DNA from: Chloroflexota bacterium
GTDB lineage: Bacteria; Chloroflexota; Anaerolineae; B4-G1
Length of the DNA stretch: 5,524 bases
Assembly: GCA_003648085.1 (NCBI GenBank)
Contig: QMOC01000211.1
Coordinates: 1-5,524 of the forward strand
Direction: 5' to 3'
Shown here: in pieces, positions 4,700 through 5,524 of the stretch
Numbering within the stretch: the stretch's first letter is position 1
Layout: every line of letters starts with the position of its first letter
Translations under genes and position numbers: made by a program
The notes under the pieces: model-generated
The model's input: only the letters and a program-made list of their open reading frames with translations
What the model was told of the DNA's origin: nothing
Database searches by the model: none

Positions 4700-4714
4700 C
4701 CGGCGTCAATCCAC

Positions 4715-5524
4715 TTATACGTGCTCTTCCGGCCATACCGGGACAAACATAGCCCACTGCTCCGGCCAGGCGCGTATGAACTTCTCCAGCCACACGGTCA
4801 CGCGCCGCAGGTTGACCCGCAGATCGTCAGCCGAGTCGCCCGTGCGGACCATCTCCAGCGGCGGGGAGAGGCGCACTCCATGGCCTCTCTGGGGGTCGCG
4901 GTAGGCCCCGGCGACGAGGATGGCCGCGTCGGTCTTGAGCGCCAGCCGGACGTGGCCGGTCGGCAGGGGGGCCGGACGCCCGAAGAACTCGACCCATTGC
5001 CCCGCATCGCCTACGGGCCGATCCACGCCCGTCAGCACGATCCCTCCGGTGCGCAAGCGTCTGATGGCCTCCCGCAGTGCCGGGATACTGACAGACGTCA
5101 GACGCACGCCAGCCCGCGCACGCATCTGGTCCATCAGGTTGAAGCCGCCGGTCGGTGGAGCCGCCAATCCCAATACCTGGATCTCCAACCCGTAGGTCGC
5201 CAGCGCCAGGGCGCTCAGATCGAAGTTACCGGTGTGCGCCCCGGCAATGATGACCCCTTTGCCGCCTCCCCGCGCCCGCTCTATGTGGTCCCAAACGTCA
5301 GATGGAAAGCGGACGGCTGCGCGTATCGCCTCCGGCCCCTGGCTCACCAGGTGCCAGAGGTCGTAGTTGTTGCGGGCGGTGTTGTGGAAGACGCGGCGCA
5401 CCAGCCGGTGCAGCCCCTCCTCGTCCACCTCCGGCCCCACCACCTGGCGCAGATTGGCGTGCACGATCCAGTAGACCTCCGGCTTGAGCACATTGATCAG
5501 ACCGGCGATGAGGCCCGCTCCGGC
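4715..5524 (-). CDS. LpxL/PatA-family lipid acyltransferase; 5' end beyond window
   Basis: 269 codons are visible; the frame stays open to the window edge, and the GTG at 5489-5491 is internal, since the residues before it (GLIAGLINVLKPE) continue a typical family N-terminus. Family members run to about 300 residues, so roughly 30-40 are missing. The family transfers an acyl chain to lipid A precursors (LpxL/HtrB) or to phosphatidylinositol mannosides (PatA) at the inner face of the cytoplasmic membrane. Visible evidence: catalytic HX4D motif as HTGNFD in GAHTGNFDLSALAL (His codon 5234-5236), then GGIVLTGVDRP, FGRPAPLPTGHVRLALKTDAAIL, and the C-terminal PEQWAMFVPVWPE block typical of the family. 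If the host is a Chloroflexota-like bacterium without LPS, glycolipid or phosphoglycolipid acylation is more likely than lipid A. The gene ends 33 bp before the kinase promoter -35, with no clear terminator between. Confidence 0.9.
   Translation of the reverse strand, partial: AGAGLIAGLINVLKPEVYWIVHANLRQVVGPEVDEEGLHRLVRRVFHNTARNNYDLWHLVSQGPEAIRAAVRFPSDVWDHIERARGGGKGVIIAGAHTGNFDLSALALATYGLEIQVLGLAAPPTGGFNLMDQMRARAGVRLTSVSIPALREAIRRLRTGGIVLTGVDRPVGDAGQWVEFFGRPAPLPTGHVRLALKTDAAILVAGAYRDPQRGHGVRLSPPLEMVRTGDSADDLRVNLRRVTVWLEKFIRAWPEQWAMFVPVWPEEHV

Noticed and set aside
4715..5491. GTG at 5489-5491 as the true start of the acyltransferase
   Set aside because: The frame continues open to the window edge with residues that fit the family's N-terminal helix, and no ribosome binding site precedes the GTG.

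Overview
All supported genes in this GC-rich bacterial window read on the minus strand, so transcription runs from high to low coordinates. A threonine-type T-box leader, an aspartokinase and homoserine dehydrogenase on separate genes, an LpxL/PatA-family acyltransferase and a soluble REC-GAF-PAS histidine kinase together suggest a Chloroflexota-like (Anaerolineae-type) or similar deep-branching GC-rich lineage. This is an inference from gene content only; no taxonomic marker is present.

Layout in the direction of transcription. (1) 5524-4715: a lysophospholipid/glycolipid acyltransferase that lacks its N-terminus because it runs off the window. (2) 4714-4503: an intergenic region with a strong sigma70-type promoter (TTGACT-17-TATAGT), a pair of TATTGCA direct repeats abutting the -35, and a palindromic REP-like element carrying an exact 31-bp tandem duplication. 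The element would lie inside the 5' UTR of the next gene. (3) 4502-2571: a 643-residue cytoplasmic histidine kinase with an N-terminal receiver domain, followed by a hairpin terminator (2512-2540). (4) About 2510-2282: a gene-free region with a phased CTACG repeat every 11 bp and one GC-rich hairpin. (5) 2281-1886: a near-consensus promoter (TTGCCA-17-TATAAT with extended -10) driving a leader of about 360 nt that I recognise as a T-box riboswitch. It has AGTA, AGAGAG and GGCTG Stem I landmarks, a GAA-flanked specifier region, the TGGGTGGAACCACG T-box and a terminator ending about 20 nt before the first gene. (6) 1864-1: an operon of a Nudix hydrolase, homoserine dehydrogenase and aspartokinase (cut by the window edge).

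How the parts work together. The T-box should sense uncharged tRNA, most plausibly tRNA-Thr, and let RNA polymerase read into the nudix-hom-aspartokinase operon when threonine is short. The homoserine dehydrogenase lacks the C-terminal ACT domain of the usual monofunctional bacterial enzyme, so RNA-level control may carry more of the regulation. The Nudix gene is the surprising member: it is first in the operon and overlaps hom by 10 bp, so its translation is probably coupled to hom.

The least ordinary part is the leader itself. Between Stem I and the antiterminator it carries two unrelated tandem repeats, a seven-unit 10-bp array with a 30-bp super-period and a 19-bp duplication, where a normal T-box would carry Stems II and III. 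Elsewhere the window is rich in short repeats: heptads between hom and aspartokinase, the REP-like element, and the CTACG array.
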